This document shows, one piece after another, positions 27,097 to 37,520 of a DNA stretch of 64,000 nucleotides. Under the pieces are notes generated by a model. The model saw only the letters and a list, made by a program, of their open reading frames with translations, did no database searches and was not told where the DNA came from. Positions within the stretch are counted from its first letter, which is position 1. Each line of letters begins with the position of its first letter. A program made the position numbers and the translations under genes. This stretch comes from Hyphomicrobiales bacterium (lineage in GTDB: Bacteria > Pseudomonadota > Alphaproteobacteria > Rhizobiales > HXMU1428-3), in NCBI GenBank assembly GCA_021775425.1, contig JAJFHX010000037.1, positions 39,504 through 103,503 of the forward strand, read 5' to 3'.

Positions 27097-27708
27097 TTAA
27101 TCAGTATGGAGGTTATGTTCCATGTCGCCATCGCGCTCAATTGCAACTTCTTCAGCTGGGATCCAGAGATGGGGAAAGCGGGTTTCAAGTGTGCTGAGAT
27201 ATGTATCAGCTAACTCGATGAGATGACTGAGACGGACATGCCCGCCGACCAGATAATTTTCACCTGATGAGAGTGACAAGATCTGGAACTGGTCAGATTG
27301 TTCCTGAACCAGGTCTCTTGAATTGATGAACCAATCGGGGTGGTCACCGCCTTCAAAGTGACGATCGTGATGATCACTGATTTGTGCGGCAACGTCTGTT
27401 AGAGGATGGGTGGCGCCGTTGAACAGATCTATGATGGGTTTGAAATAGGCATCATGCTCTCTTAAATGACGGCTCCATTGGCGCGCCTGAATGAGTTTTG
27501 AGACCATTTCCTCTTCCCAATCGGAAAGATTGGCAATGAAATTGCGCAATTGCTCAAGCTCTTGCATGATGTCTTCTCCTGAAAGCTCACCTTCAGTTTT
27601 TGCCTGTTTGAATGAGGCAGAACGAATGCGTTCGCCAGCTTCAATAGCTGCAAAGAGATGATCAGTCAGAAAATATACTAATGATTGCAATTGTTCATCA
27701 ATTGCCAT
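27097..27708 (-). CDS. Uncharacterised protein
   Basis: A 203-residue soluble, acidic protein that I do not recognise. The first two thirds look all-helical (SLVYFLTDHLFAAIEAGERI, EELEQLRNFIANL-type heptads). A histidine-rich stretch, ISDHHDRHFEGGDH, lies near residue 130, and the tail contains TYLSTLETRFPHLW. No signal peptide or membrane segment. The ATG at 27708 follows GAGGGTAAAAAAC and is preferred over an ATG five codons upstream. It is convergent with the CinA-type gene, 40 bp apart. Confidence 0.65.
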   Translation of the reverse strand: MAIDEQLQSLVYFLTDHLFAAIEAGERIRSASFKQAKTEGELSGEDIMQELEQLRNFIANLSDWEEEMVSKLIQARQWSRHLREHDAYFKPIIDLFNGATHPLTDVAAQISDHHDRHFEGGDHPDWFINSRDLVQEQSDQFQILSLSSGENYLVGGHVRLSHLIELADTYLSTLETRFPHLWIPAEEVAIERDGDMEHNLHTD

Positions 27709-27895
27709 GTTTTTTACCCTCATCTGGGGCTCTGAAGGACCGGTTTGAACAACAGTGCCGGATGAAAACGCTGATTAAAATATCAGCGCAAATCACAACT
27801 GTTTAATAATGCTCAAACTTAACCCTGTTCAGAGGTTGCCACAGGGTCATATTACACAGATTCTTAAATGAAGCAAAAGCCTGTGGACAAGCTTT

Positions 27896-27931
27896 GGAAA
27901 AAGAATCCCCGGCAAAGGTTTTGCCGGGGAT
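27896..27931 (-). terminator. Rho-independent terminator of nrdJ
   Basis: ATCCCCGGCAAA (27905-27916) and TTTGCCGGGGAT (27920-27931) form a 12-bp perfect stem with a 3-nt loop. On the minus strand it is followed by TCTTTTTCC. It begins 31 bp after the nrdJ stop. Confidence 0.9.
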
Positions 27932-27961
27932 GAAGGTTTGATCGGGTTGTGAATTTCGTGT

Positions 27962-30900
27962 TTATGAACAACCACTTGTTGAGCCGCACGTGTCACATTT
28001 TAGGCAGGTGCCATTGCGAACCAGAGTGAAGTTTCCACAATCTCCGCAATTTTCCCCTTCATAGCCTTTAACGCGGGCTTCGGCCATCATTTCAGCTTTG
28101 CTACCAAGAGCAGGTTTTGCTGTGCCGCCGCCGCTTGCTGCGACAACGGTTTCTGTTGAGATTGCACCCGTTTCGCTCAGGCCGGAATTGACGACCTGCT
28201 GTAGTTCGGCGACGGTGTTTGACTGCATCTGAGATTTGGTCTGCTTTTCAGCCGACTTTTTCTCAACCACTTTGGCTTTGTTAAAGGAGCCCCTTAACAA
28301 GCCACGGCTTAAGAAGCGTTCAGCCTGAAGGCTGGCAGCGTCATCTTTGCCGTCTTCGCCTTCGCCGCGGCCCATGGCTGTGGCGACCGCGCCAATCTCA
28401 CCGGGATCAACATGGGCAAGGTCATGGCGGGCGAGGTAGGAAACACCCAGCTCGCGGAAGATATAATCAAGAATAGAGGTTGCGTTCTTGATTGAATCAT
28501 TGCCCTGAACAAAGCCTGCTGGTTCAAACCGTGTGAAGGTGAAAGCTTCGACAAATTCTTCAAGCGGCACACCATATTGCAGACCTAATGAAATGGCGAT
28601 GGCGAAATTGTTCATCAATGAGCGGAAGGCGGCGCCTTCTTTGTGCATATCGATGAAGATTTCACCAAGGCGTCCATCTTCATATTCTCCGGTACGCAGA
28701 TACACCTTATGACCGCCAACGACGGCTTTCTGGGTATAACCTTTGCGGCGGTGAGGCAGTTTTTCACGATCGATTACTTCATTGCGGATTTTTTCTGCAA
28801 TGCGTTCTTCAATCTTGCGCTCTATGATCCGCTCTGCGGCGATGGCTGCTTTTTCAGTTTGAGGCAGGGTGGTGAGATTTTCAACATCTGCTTCGACTTC
28901 TTCATCATCAACACCCAGAACCTGAGCGTTTAATGGCTGGGATAGTTTGGAGCCATCGCGGTAAAGTGCGTTGGCTTTCAAGGCAAGGCGCCAGGAGAGC
29001 ATGTAGGATTTTTTACAATCCTCAACGGTGACGCCGTTGGCCATGTTGATGGTTTTTGAAATGGCACCAGAGATAAAGGGCTGGCTTGCCGCCATCATGC
29101 GGATGTGGCTTTCAACTGAGAGGAGGCGCTTGCCTTTGCGGCCGCACGGATTAGCGCAGTCAAAAATCGGCAAATGCTCATCTTTCAGGGCTGGTGCGCC
29201 TTCAAGGGTCATGGTGCCACAGCAATATTGATTGGCTGCATCAATATCCTTGCTGGAAAAGCCGATATGAGAGAGGAGGTTGAACTCAGCTTCATTTAGT
29301 TTTTCAGCCGGAATGTTGAGGGTTTTGGTGCAGAATTCTTCACCAAGCGACCATTTGTTGAAAGCGAATTTGATGTCAAATGTGGCCCCAAGGCTGGCTT
29401 CAATGGTTGATAGAATATCATCCGTAAACCCTTTGGCTTTCAGGCTTTCATGATTAATGCCTGGGGCATCTTTCAGGGTACCATAACCTACTGCGTAGTT
29501 GATGATAGCATCCAGTTCAGCATCACTATAACCAAGACCCTTCAGGGCGCTTGGTACTGTGCGGTTGATGATTTTAAAATATCCGCCACCAGCAAGTTTT
29601 TTGAATTTAACCAGAGCAAAATCAGGCTCGATACCGGTTGTATCACAATCCATCACCAGGCCAATGGTGCCTGTTGGGGCGATAACTGTGGCCTGAGCAT
29701 TTCTGTAGCCATGCTGCTGGCCAGCTTCAAGGGCTTTGTCCCAGGCGCGGCAGGCATGGTCAACCAGCTTTTTATCCGGGCAGCTTTCATGATCAAGCGG
29801 CACTGGAGCGACGGAGAGTTTCTTATAACCATCCTGATGGCCATAAGCAGCGCGGCGATGGTTGCGCATGACACGCAGCATATCTTTGCTGTTATCCTTA
29901 AAGCCTTCAAATGCCCCAAGTTCGCCGGCCATTTCAGCTGAGGTGGCATAGGACATGCCTGTCATCAGGGCGGAGATGGCACCGCAATAAGCGCGGCCTT
30001 CGTCTGAATCGTAAGCCAGACCAGAGGCCATCAACAGGCCACCGATATTGGCAAAGCCAAGGCCGAGGGTGCGATACCGATAAGAAAGGGTTGCGATTTC
30101 CTTTGAGGGAAACTGAGCCATGGTGACAGAGATTTCCAGCACCATTGTCCAGAGGCGAACGGCATGTTCAAAATTCTTGATGTTGAATTTCTTCTCGCCA
30201 TCTTCGCCTTTGAGGAATTGCATCAGGTTCAAAGAAGCAAGATTACAGGCCGTATCATCAAGGAACATATATTCCGAGCAGGGGTTCGACGCGCGGATTG
30301 GCCCTGATTTCGGGCAGGTGTGCCAGTCGTTGATGGTGGTGTGGAACTGGATGCCCGGATCAGCACAACTCCATGCAGCAAAACCAACCTGATCCCAAAG
30401 CTCGGTTGCTTTAAGGGTTTTGACGGTTTTTCCGGTGGTGCGCGCTTTCAGGTCCCAGTCGCCATCAGCTTCTACGGCTTTGAGGAATTCGTCTGTTACA
30501 CGGACAGAATTGTTTGAGTTCTGGCCGGAAACGGTTGAATAAGCTTCTGAATCCCAATCGGTATCATAGGTATCAAATTCAAGTTGCTTAAAGCCTTGTT
30601 TTGCAAACTGTATGACGCGCTGGATGTAATTATCAGGTACATGCAACTGGCGGGCAGCTTTGATTTCTCTTTTAAGCGCCGGGTTTTTCTTAGGGTCGAA
30701 GCAACTGTCATCATCTGATGAGCAATTGATGCAGGCTTTAAAAATGGATTTTAAATGTTGGCTGCAGATTTTTGAGCCTGTGACGAGGGCGGCAACTTTC
30801 TGCTCTTCTGTCACTTTCCAGTTGATGAATTTTTCAATGTCGGGATGGTCGATGTCTATCACAACCATTTTTGCTGCCCGGCGGGTTGTGCCCCCTGATT

Positions 30901-31705
30901 TGATGGCACCGGCGGCGCGGTCACCAATGCGCAAAAAGCTCATCAGGCCAGAAGATTTACCACCACCAGAAAGCGGCTCTTCACCGCCACGAAGATCTGA
31001 AAAGTTTGAGCCTGTGCCTGAGCCATATTTAAACAGTCGGGCTTCTCTGGTCCAGAGATCCATAATGCCGTTTTCATTGACGAGGTCGTCTTTGACGGAC
31101 TGGATGAAGCAGGCGTGGGGTTGCGGGTGTTCGTAAGCAGAAGCTGAACTTGTCAGTTTGCCGGTTTTATAATCGACATAGAAGTGACCTTGACCCGGCC
31201 CGTCAATACCATAGGCCCAGTGCAGGCCGGTGTTGAACCATTGTGGGCTGTTTGGCGCGGCCATTTGCATGGCCAGCATGTAGCACATTTCGTCATAAAA
31301 TGTTCTGGCGTCGCTTTCATCGGTGAAGTAGTCACCTTTCCAGCCCCAATAGGTCCAGGTGCCGGCAAGGCGATTGAAGACCTGTGTTGCGTCTGTTTCG
31401 CCGGTGTAGCGTTCCTCTTTAGGTAATTTTTCCAGTGCCTTTTTATCGGGTACATGGCGCCATAACCATGATGGGACTGAGTTTTCTTCAACGGCTTTCA
31501 GATGAACCGGGACACCGGCCTTTCTGAAGTATTTCTGAGCGATGATATCGCAGGCCACTGCTGACCACTGGGCTGGTACTTTAAAATCTTTTAATTCGAA
31601 TACGGTTGATCCATCAGGATTACGTATTTCACTCGATGCGTTGCGAAATTCTATGGATTGATATGGTGATTGATCTTGTTTAGTAAAACGCCGTTCGATC
31701 CGCAT
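27962..31705 (-). CDS. nrdJ: Ribonucleotide reductase, class II (adenosylcobalamin-dependent)
   Basis: A 1247-residue B12-dependent reductase that makes deoxynucleotides with or without oxygen. It has the large alphaproteobacterial architecture. Recognisable parts are [22 protein letters not shown] (substrate loop), the catalytic-loop region [22 protein letters not shown] (in pieces NPCSEYMF and ACNLASLNL), the [15 protein letters not shown] phosphate site, and a C-terminal cysteine cluster [20 protein letters not shown] that ends GSTSGCS, serving as zinc-ribbon and redox thiols. The protein was read through with no frame break. Regulation is visible upstream: two NrdR-type boxes and a promoter at 32237-32303. 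ATG is preceded by GAGGGG and overlaps nothing; an upstream small ORF ends directly at it (TAAATG). Confidence 0.96.
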   Translation of the reverse strand: MRIERRFTKQDQSPYQSIEFRNASSEIRNPDGSTVFELKDFKVPAQWSAVACDIIAQKYFRKAGVPVHLKAVEENSVPSWLWRHVPDKKALEKLPKEERYTGETDATQVFNRLAGTWTYWGWKGDYFTDESDARTFYDEMCYMLAMQMAAPNSPQWFNTGLHWAYGIDGPGQGHFYVDYKTGKLTSSASAYEHPQPHACFIQSVKDDLVNENGIMDLWTREARLFKYGSGTGSNFSDLRGGEEPLSGGGKSSGLMSFLRIGDRAAGAIKSGGTTRRAAKMVVIDIDHPDIEKFINWKVTEEQKVAALVTGSKICSQHLKSIFKACINCSSDDDSCFDPKKNPALKREIKAARQLHVPDNYIQRVIQFAKQGFKQLEFDTYDTDWDSEAYSTVSGQNSNNSVRVTDEFLKAVEADGDWDLKARTTGKTVKTLKATELWDQVGFAAWSCADPGIQFHTTINDWHTCPKSGPIRASNPCSEYMFLDDTACNLASLNLMQFLKGEDGEKKFNIKNFEHAVRLWTMVLEISVTMAQFPSKEIATLSYRYRTLGLGFANIGGLLMASGLAYDSDEGRAYCGAISALMTGMSYATSAEMAGELGAFEGFKDNSKDMLRVMRNHRRAAYGHQDGYKKLSVAPVPLDHESCPDKKLVDHACRAWDKALEAGQQHGYRNAQATVIAPTGTIGLVMDCDTTGIEPDFALVKFKKLAGGGYFKIINRTVPSALKGLGYSDAELDAIINYAVGYGTLKDAPGINHESLKAKGFTDDILSTIEASLGATFDIKFAFNKWSLGEEFCTKTLNIPAEKLNEAEFNLLSHIGFSSKDIDAANQYCCGTMTLEGAPALKDEHLPIFDCANPCGRKGKRLLSVESHIRMMAASQPFISGAISKTINMANGVTVEDCKKSYMLSWRLALKANALYRDGSKLSQPLNAQVLGVDDEEVEADVENLTTLPQTEKAAIAAERIIERKIEERIAEKIRNEVIDREKLPHRRKGYTQKAVVGGHKVYLRTGEYEDGRLGEIFIDMHKEGAAFRSLMNNFAIAISLGLQYGVPLEEFVEAFTFTRFEPAGFVQGNDSIKNATSILDYIFRELGVSYLARHDLAHVDPGEIGAVATAMGRGEGEDGKDDAASLQAERFLSRGLLRGSFNKAKVVEKKSAEKQTKSQMQSNTVAELQQVVNSGLSETGAISTETVVAASGGGTAKPALGSKAEMMAEARVKGYEGENCGDCGNFTLVRNGTCLKCDTCGSTSGCS

Positions 31706-31900
31706 TTAAATTTTCCCCTCATACGGTAAAATGCGCAGGCCACATGTTAATTGCGCATTTTGTGATTGTTTATGTCGTCGTGCTAATGTTTTCACATCCA
31801 GGTCGCGGCTGGCTTCAAATTGAGATTTGAAACGGGCCATTTTGGTTTCAGTCTGTTGATTGACAGACTGTTTTACTCTTAAAAACCCTACTGCACTCAT
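31706..31900 (-). CDS. Possible leader ORF of nrdJ (64 aa)
   Basis: A basic 64-residue frame ends with TAA immediately followed by the nrdJ ATG (TAAATG), the geometry of translational coupling. A second possible start is the internal Met of MARFKSQFEASRDLDVKTL. Neither start has a strong Shine-Dalgarno, and I recognise no family. It may be a real small protein, a regulatory upstream ORF or chance. Confidence 0.25.
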   Translation of the reverse strand: MSAVGFLRVKQSVNQQTETKMARFKSQFEASRDLDVKTLARRHKQSQNAQLTCGLRILPYEGKI

Positions 31901-32236
31901 TACTGATACTTACGCTTTACTGATACTGGCACTTCATCAAAAGGTTAGTGTGTTGTTTTATCTCTGTGAGTGTGGAGGCTGTTCGCCCGCACGGATCTCC
32001 GCAGAGAAAACCAAACAGCGCTCCTTAACTCTGGATTGCCATCTGCTTTTTATGGTTTGCACCATCCCCGTTATTTCAATTGATACTTTGTTGTTTTAGA
32101 ACGTTGTTATTTACGCTTAGAGGTGAGGAATTGAGGAACAAAACACCTCTATAAAAACTGTTGTTTGTTGTTGCTGTTATTTGTCATCTGCTCATCAATG
32201 AGTTGCCTCATGATTTTGCCATTTTCGATGTTTTGA
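31901..32236 (-). promoter_or_regulatory. Long structured leader of nrdJ
   Basis: The predicted promoter leaves a leader of about 530 nt. This part holds two clear foldable pieces: GCTGTTCG (31978-31985) with CAAACAGC (32012-32019), 8 bp with one G-T, enclosing the small hairpin TCTC-CGCA-GAGA (31996-32007); and TAGAGGTG (32118-32125) with CACCTCTA (32144-32151). I could not match a cobalamin riboswitch: the conserved B12-box sequence was not seen. The role is unassigned. Confidence 0.35.
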
Positions 32237-32265
32237 ACTTATGTGACTCGCTCACTTCCAGTCAA
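32237..32265 (-). promoter_or_regulatory. Predicted sigma-70 type promoter of nrdJ
   Basis: On the minus strand TTGACT (32265-32260) is followed after 17 nt by ATAAGT (32242-32237), a good -35 and a weak -10. The -35 overlaps the edge of an NrdR box, as expected for a repressed promoter. Confidence 0.5.
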
Positions 32266-32303
32266 GATATTGTGTTGAATTTATTTTTACACCCAATATA
32301 TTG
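32263..32303 (-). promoter_or_regulatory. Tandem NrdR boxes
   Basis: Two 10-bp cores fit the known NrdR consensus CWATATMTWG: CAATATCTTG (read on minus, 32272-32263) and CAATATATTG (32294-32303, palindromic). Their starts are 31 bp apart, three helical turns, a spacing described for NrdR. The pair sits directly upstream of, and overlapping, the predicted nrdJ promoter. Confidence 0.7.
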
Positions 32304-32855
32304 ATAAATTGTGAGCAAATTGGGGAAAAACTGTATAAATCTGCTGGAAAAGCCGGGATAAATTAAGAAAGCATTCATATTTGCGGTAATCCCCAGAATT
32401 GTTCGCTGTTTTTGTGCGTGATTTCGGGGACCATGTGACAAATCTGTCATCAGATTAACCACAGGTAATTTACCTTGATTCTCTGCTTATTTGTTGAGCT
32501 ATTTTGTGGAAAGCACAAAATATAGTGTGGTTTGGTTTTCAGGACACTATTTGAGGTGAGTTAGAGTCAAGTGATCACCCTGGTGAGAAATTGAGTCGTT
32601 TGCCACAAACTTGCCGTGGATTGGAGCGCGACCTTGATTGTTGACACAATTCAACAGGGCGCAGACTTAGAATTTTCAATATAACCATCTTAAGGCGCTG
32701 ATAATGGCCAGTAGAGGGATTTGTTTCTTGAAGGTTTGGTTCTTTTTCTGATAGTACATAAGCAACAAAGTACAGGCGTGTAGCTAATCATTAGTGATTT
32801 TGGGTGTTAGACTGTTTAACCCCGGAACTTAATCAGCGGATATGAAGAGGCTTTG
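32304..32855. other. Intergenic region without a gene
   Basis: About 550 bp of A+T-rich sequence between the nrdJ control region (minus) and NDUFA12 (plus). It must hold the NDUFA12 promoter. I see no gene, RNA or strong repeat in it. Confidence 0.45.
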
Positions 32856-33245
32856 ATGGGAATTATTTCTGAAATTTTTGGCTGGTGGGGTGGCAATACA
32901 ATTGGTCACCGGTTCACGCTTTGGAAGAACAGCCGTTATATTGGCGAAGATGAGATTGGCAACCGTTATTATGAGCAGGCGCGCGGTGTCGGGCCAACGG
33001 GTAAGCCGCGGCGCTGGGTTGTTTATGACCGGCTGGCTGAGGCATCTCTTATTCCTTCTGGGTGGCATGGGTGGATGCATTACAGAACGGATATTGCGCC
33101 ACCGCAGAGTGATTATAAAGCGCGCCCTTTCGAAGAGCCGCATATGCCAAACTATACCGGCACTGATTTGCGGTATCGGCCGAACGCGGAAGAGCGTGAA
33201 GCAGGACAGCCGGTTGCCACTGAATATGAGGCATGGAAACCATAA
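32856..33245 (+). CDS. NADH:ubiquinone oxidoreductase subunit NDUFA12
   Basis: A 129-residue accessory subunit of respiratory complex I shared by alphaproteobacteria and mitochondria. The conserved chain is readable: WGGNTIGHRFTLWKNSR, IGEDEIGNRYYE, RRWVVYDRL, LIPSGWHGWMHYRTD and the C-terminal PHMPNYTGTDLRYRP. It binds at the matrix/cytoplasmic arm near the quinone site. The ATG at 32856 follows GAAGAGG; a TTG one codon upstream is also open but less likely. It stands as a single gene with its own terminator. Confidence 0.95.
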   Translation: MGIISEIFGWWGGNTIGHRFTLWKNSRYIGEDEIGNRYYEQARGVGPTGKPRRWVVYDRLAEASLIPSGWHGWMHYRTDIAPPQSDYKARPFEEPHMPNYTGTDLRYRPNAEEREAGQPVATEYEAWKP

Positions 33246-33277
33246 TGACGCTTGTTTCGAAATGAAGCCATTTCAAC

Positions 33278-33312
33278 ACCCCTTAGGACATAATCGTTCT
33301 GAGGGGTTTTTT
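33278..33312 (+). terminator. Rho-independent terminator of the NDUFA12 gene
   Basis: ACCCCTTAGGAC (33278-33289) pairs with GTTCTGAGGGGT (33296-33307), 12 bp with two G-T pairs and a 6-nt loop, then TTTTTT. Confidence 0.9.
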
Positions 33313-33381
33313 GTGGTCAGGGGTTAATATTCCCAACCGAGAAATTCTGAGATATCTGAAACGGATAAAGGAGCTGATTGA

Positions 33382-34134
33382 ATGAGTTCGCAACATGTCT
33401 GGAATGCTGAAAGTTATGAAACGCATGGACGGTTTGTTTCTGATCATGGGCAGATTATTCTGAATTGGCTTGATCCGCAGTCTGGTGAGCTGATCTTGGA
33501 TGCCGGGTGTGGTGATGGGGCTTTGACGTCTGAAATCGCGCAATCGGGGGCTGAGGTTGAAGGTGTTGAAGTTTCTCCGAGTATGGTCAGCGCGGCGCGA
33601 GAAAGAGGCTTAAAGGTGCGTGAGCTGGATTTGTTGTTGCTTGATGATGAGGCGCGATATGATGCGATTTTTTCCAATGCAGTGTTGCACTGGATTAGTG
33701 ACTGGCCGCGGCTGTTATCGGGTTTTCGCAAGGCCTTAAAACCTGACGGACGTTTGGTTGTGGAGTGTGGCGGGCACGGTAATATTGCGGCCATTCGCAC
33801 GGCTATTTGTGCGGCGGCAAGTCAATATAATGTACCCACTCACGCGGCGGCAGAAGCTTACCTCACCCCTGAAGAGGCGACAAAGCTTCTTAATGAGGCC
33901 GGCTTTGAGGTTGAGCGGGCTGAGTTAGTAGCTCGGCGGACCTATTTAAAATCCGGCATGGAGGGCTGGCTTTCCGTTTTCAGGCATCAGTTTATTGAGC
34001 AGTTTCCTGAAGGGGAAGTGCGTGATGAAGTCATGGCGAAGCTGTTGAGCTGGCTTGAACCGCAGTTAAAAACAGCTGATGGTGACTGGCACGCTGATTA
34101 TGTCAGGTTGCGATTCATAGCGCATATGCGTTAG
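33382..34134 (+). CDS. Class I SAM-dependent methyltransferase
   Basis: A 250-residue enzyme resembling trans-aconitate methyltransferase. Motif I is ILDAGCGDGALT (about residue 34), the acidic end of strand 2 is VEGVEVSPSMV, motif II region RYDAIFSNAVLHWI and motif III LKPDGRLVVECGGHG. The C-terminal half ends HADYVRLRFIAHMR. Substrate is not evident: the W.W.-type LHWI motif is shared by trans-aconitate and malonyl-ACP-type methyltransferases. The start is supported by AAAGGAG 9 nt upstream. Confidence 0.85.
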   Translation: MSSQHVWNAESYETHGRFVSDHGQIILNWLDPQSGELILDAGCGDGALTSEIAQSGAEVEGVEVSPSMVSAARERGLKVRELDLLLLDDEARYDAIFSNAVLHWISDWPRLLSGFRKALKPDGRLVVECGGHGNIAAIRTAICAAASQYNVPTHAAAEAYLTPEEATKLLNEAGFEVERAELVARRTYLKSGMEGWLSVFRHQFIEQFPEGEVRDEVMAKLLSWLEPQLKTADGDWHADYVRLRFIAHMR

Positions 34135-34258
34135 AAGGTGGGAATGGGAAATTTCCCTGGATAAGGGATCAATTTCGGTATTGCTTAAAAGCGTTAAATA
34201 TATAGTTTTCTTTTAAAAAATTATCCATTTTGATCTGATTGCCGTAAATTGGCCGTCA

Positions 34259-34858
34259 ATGGGTAAGAAGGTTATCTGCGACCGGGATAATGAGACTGGA
34301 GATGCTGGTTTGTCTTTTATGAGTGGAATGGTGCGAGAAAAAAACGTGAAAAACCTGATTGCTCTTCATCATAGGCTAGATGGCCGGGTGAATATTGCGA
34401 CTTGCGGGTTGTCTGTTGTATTTTCCGCGCTTGGTTTTCTGATGCTTGCTGTTTTATACGCCCCTGATGCACAGGCTGAGAATATCAAGAACAAAGTTGC
34501 GGTTTTTGCGGCGCTGAATAAAGTGACGGCAAGGATTTCTCATCTTGAAATTCCGATTGATGCTGAGCAGAAATTTGGTGCACTGACAATCAAACCACGG
34601 GTCTGCAACACGACGCCATCAACTGAAGCGCCATCTACGACATCATTTATCGAAGTGAAAGAGCGCAAACTAAATGGCACCCAAAGTAATTTGTTTACCG
34701 GTTGGGTGTTTGCTGAAAATCCAGGTTTACATGCTGTTGAGCATCCGGTTTATGATTTGTGGCTGACAAGCTGTAAGATGCCGGCCGGGGAAGTGGCGAC
34801 ATCCAAATCTGAGAAATTGCAGCGCCGCCGCACGCGGGTGCGCTCAAGACGGCGTTGA
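34259..34858 (+). CDS. DUF2155 domain envelope protein
   Basis: A 199-residue alphaproteobacterial protein of unknown function. A hydrophobic signal-anchor lies at about 50-72 ([19 protein letters not shown]), preceded by an unusually long hydrophilic N-terminus; internal ATGs at 34319 and 34328 would shorten it. The conserved domain covers [32 protein letters not shown] and [25 protein letters not shown], with two cysteines likely to pair in the periplasm. The tail [12 protein letters not shown] is strongly basic. The last 109 bp overlap the 3' end of aat on the other strand. Confidence 0.85.
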   Translation: MGKKVICDRDNETGDAGLSFMSGMVREKNVKNLIALHHRLDGRVNIATCGLSVVFSALGFLMLAVLYAPDAQAENIKNKVAVFAALNKVTARISHLEIPIDAEQKFGALTIKPRVCNTTPSTEAPSTTSFIEVKERKLNGTQSNLFTGWVFAENPGLHAVEHPVYDLWLTSCKMPAGEVATSKSEKLQRRRTRVRSRRR

Positions 34859-35427
34859 AACTGATCTCTTGTTACTTCTATTGCGCCGAATTTTTCCAGA
34901 TGGTCTGTGACGAACTGGGTGTCCAGTAATGTGAAGTCGGCATGTTTTAAGCGGGCGACCAGATAGACAAGGGCGACTTTACTGGCATCACTGATATAGG
35001 AAAACATGCTTTCACCGAAAAAGGCTGCGTTGAGCTCAACGCCATAAAGCCCACCAACCAGTTTATTGTCCTGATAAACTTCTACTGTGTGACAATGGCC
35101 CATCTCGAATAAAGCTGTATAGAGTTCGCGAATGCGCGGGTTGATCCAGGTGCTAGGTCTGTCTGGCCGTTCTGCTGCGCAACCTTCAATGACGCCTTCA
35201 AAATCCTGATCGATCCGCACATCAAACTTGCCGGACCTTATGGTTTTTTTCAGGCTTTTGGGTACGTGGAACAGCTCAAACGGGATGATGCCGCGGTGTT
35301 TTGGCTCGATCCAGAACAGTTCGTCATCGTCAGCACTTTCTGCCATAGGGAAGATGCCGCAGGAATATGCCTTTAACAGCACTTCGGGTGTGATGTCGAT
35401 CTGGATGTTGGTGTTGCCTGATTTCAT
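34750..35427 (-). CDS. aat: Leucyl/phenylalanyl-tRNA-protein transferase
   Basis: A 225-residue N-end-rule enzyme that transfers Leu or Phe from tRNA to proteins with N-terminal Lys or Arg. Family segments are [55 protein letters not shown] (in pieces) and [19 protein letters not shown], then [20 protein letters not shown] start at the Met at 35427 (MKSGNTNIQ); an ATG at 35511 would add 28 atypical residues. The C-terminal [18 protein letters not shown] tail is longer than usual and is encoded opposite the DUF2155 tail. It is downstream of accC in the same direction. Confidence 0.93.
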   Translation of the reverse strand: MKSGNTNIQIDITPEVLLKAYSCGIFPMAESADDDELFWIEPKHRGIIPFELFHVPKSLKKTIRSGKFDVRIDQDFEGVIEGCAAERPDRPSTWINPRIRELYTALFEMGHCHTVEVYQDNKLVGGLYGVELNAAFFGESMFSYISDASKVALVYLVARLKHADFTLLDTQFVTDHLEKFGAIEVTRDQFQRRLERTRVRRRCNFSDLDVATSPAGILQLVSHKS

Positions 35428-35520
35428 GCCACTCAGAATAGCCTGAAACCTTATGATGATAAAGTGGCCGCGTGATGATAGCGGTGAACAACAGGTGTGA
35501 AACTGGTGCAAAGTTGTCGG

Positions 35521-36873
35521 TTATTTTTCTTTAACCGGCTTGGCCAGATATTGCTCCAGCCAGTGGATGTCATATGCACCATTGATTATGTCCTGCTCAT
35601 TGAGGAGGTCAACAAAGAGCGGGATGGTGGTGTCGATCCCATCAATGACAAATTCGCTTAATGCGCGCTTGAGGCGCATCATGCATTCATTGCGGGTTTT
35701 GCCATGGACAATGAGTTTACCAATCAGGCTGTCATAATAAGGCGGGATGGAATAGCCCTGGTAAACGCCGCTATCAACCCGAACTCCGAGGCCGCCGGGG
35801 GGGTGGAAATAATTGATTTTACCGGGGCTTGGCATGAAGGTGCGAGCATTTTCTGCGTTGATGCGGCACTCAATTGAATGGCCACGAAAGCTGACATCTT
35901 CCTGGGTGAAGCTTAATGGCGCGCCAGCGGCAACGCGTATCTGTTCTATCACCAGATCAAGGCCTGTGATCATTTCCGTGACGGGATGCTCAACCTGAAG
36001 GCGGGTGTTCATCTCAATAAAGAAAAATTCGCCGTTTTCGTATAAAAATTCAATGGTGCCGGCGCCTCTGTATCCAAGGTCACCAATCGCTTTGGCGACG
36101 ATGCCGCCGATTTTTTCTCTTTCAGCTGAATTGAGCGCCGGTGAGGGGGCTTCTTCCCAGACTTTCTGATGACGGCGCTGTAGCGAACAATCGCGTTCGC
36201 CAAGGTGAACGGCGTGACCTTTGCCATCACCGATGACCTGCACTTCAATGTGGCGCGGTTTGCCAAGGTATTTTTCCATATACATGGCATCATCACCAAA
36301 GGCGGCTTTTGATTCTGCTTTGGCGGTTGAAAGGGCGACTGAGAGTTCGCTTTCTGAGTTGGCGACTTTCATGCCGCGCCCACCACCACCGGCAGCAGCT
36401 TTTAACAGGACAGGATAACCGATTTGTTTGGCGATTTTTTTGGCTTCACTCAGGGTTTTAACTTCCCCGTCTGAGCCGGGAACAACCGGAATGCCAAGTT
36501 TTTTGACTGTGTCTTTGGCGGTGATTTTATCACCCATCTGGCGGATGTGTTCGGCTGTCGGGCCGATGAAGGTCAGGTCGTGATCTTCAAGAATTTCTGC
36601 AAAGCGGGCATTTTCTGATAAAAATCCATAGCCCGGGTGGACAGCGTCGGCGCCGGTGATTTCACAGGCGGCGAGAATTTCAGGAATGTTGAGATAGCTT
36701 TTATTGGCGGCTGGCGGTCCGATGCAGACACTTTCATCAGCGAGGCGGACATGCATGGCGTCTTCGTCGGCAGTTGAATGGATGGCAACTGTTGAAATGC
36801 CAAGCTCTTTGCAGGCACGTTGGATTCTAAGGGCAATTTCGCCGCGGTTTGCTATTAAAATTTTGTCAAACAT
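35521..36873 (-). CDS. accC: Acetyl-CoA carboxylase, biotin carboxylase subunit
   Basis: A 450-residue ATP-grasp enzyme that carboxylates biotin on BCCP, the first step of fatty-acid synthesis. Seen in order: [36 protein letters not shown] (ATP loop), [45 protein letters not shown] with metal and catalytic residues, and IECRINAE. Length is standard for AccC. It follows accB by 17 bp, the normal accBC operon, with aat beyond. Confidence 0.97.
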   Translation of the reverse strand: MFDKILIANRGEIALRIQRACKELGISTVAIHSTADEDAMHVRLADESVCIGPPAANKSYLNIPEILAACEITGADAVHPGYGFLSENARFAEILEDHDLTFIGPTAEHIRQMGDKITAKDTVKKLGIPVVPGSDGEVKTLSEAKKIAKQIGYPVLLKAAAGGGGRGMKVANSESELSVALSTAKAESKAAFGDDAMYMEKYLGKPRHIEVQVIGDGKGHAVHLGERDCSLQRRHQKVWEEAPSPALNSAEREKIGGIVAKAIGDLGYRGAGTIEFLYENGEFFFIEMNTRLQVEHPVTEMITGLDLVIEQIRVAAGAPLSFTQEDVSFRGHSIECRINAENARTFMPSPGKINYFHPPGGLGVRVDSGVYQGYSIPPYYDSLIGKLIVHGKTRNECMMRLKRALSEFVIDGIDTTIPLFVDLLNEQDIINGAYDIHWLEQYLAKPVKEK

Positions 36874-36890
36874 GTGCTGCGCTGGTGCCT

Positions 36891-37349
36891 TTATTCAATA
36901 ATCACAAGTGGTTCACCAAATTCAACCGGCTGGCCATCTTCAACTAATATTTCTTTGACGGTGCCGGCTTTGTGAGCCGGGATCTGGTTCATGGTTTTCA
37001 TCGCTTCAACAATGAGAAGGGTTTGCCCTTTTGTGACTTTTGAACCGATGTCAATGAAGGCGGCGGCGCCAGGTTCCGGGGCGCGGTAGGCGGTGCCGAC
37101 CATAGGTGAGGTGAGCGTGTTATCTGAATTTGATTTGGCTGCTAGCGGCGCGGCGGCCGGTGACATAGGCGCAGCGACTGGGATGACTGATTGTGCAACA
37201 GGGGCTGCGACAAGTTCAGGTTTTGATTTTGCAACCCGAATGCGCAGATCTTTTTGCTCGATTTCAATTTCACATAGGCCTGTTTCTTCGAGGAGTTCAG
37301 CCAGTTCTCTGATTAGATGTTTATGACTCAATTTTTTCTTCTCTGCCAT
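36891..37349 (-). CDS. accB: Acetyl-CoA carboxylase, biotin carboxyl carrier protein
   Basis: A 152-residue BCCP. The N-terminal helix region ([21 protein letters not shown]) is followed by an Ala/Pro-rich linker ([20 protein letters not shown]) and the biotinyl domain. The biotin lysine is Lys118 in VEAMKTMN; the usual EAMKMMN has Thr here at the next position. The end is [14 protein letters not shown]. It heads accB-accC and lies 171 bp after aroQ. Confidence 0.96.
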   Translation of the reverse strand: MAEKKKLSHKHLIRELAELLEETGLCEIEIEQKDLRIRVAKSKPELVAAPVAQSVIPVAAPMSPAAAPLAAKSNSDNTLTSPMVGTAYRAPEPGAAAFIDIGSKVTKGQTLLIVEAMKTMNQIPAHKAGTVKEILVEDGQPVEFGEPLVIIE

Positions 37350-37520
37350 GATACCTGTTTGTTCCCCGGATTGTATCTTTAGAATAGATTAGGGGTTACT
37401 GATTTTAAATTGCTAAAAAAGGCCGCTTTGCTACGATTTTACAAGATGGCATTGTATTTCATACACAATCAACCCTAAAACGGCATGTTTCTTCAGCTTA
37501 ATGTTTAATTTATTGTATAT

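Noticed and set aside
31921..32060. Possible cobalamin riboswitch upstream of nrdJ
   Set aside because: The region folds, but I could not find the conserved B12-box or the other core sequences of the class on either strand.
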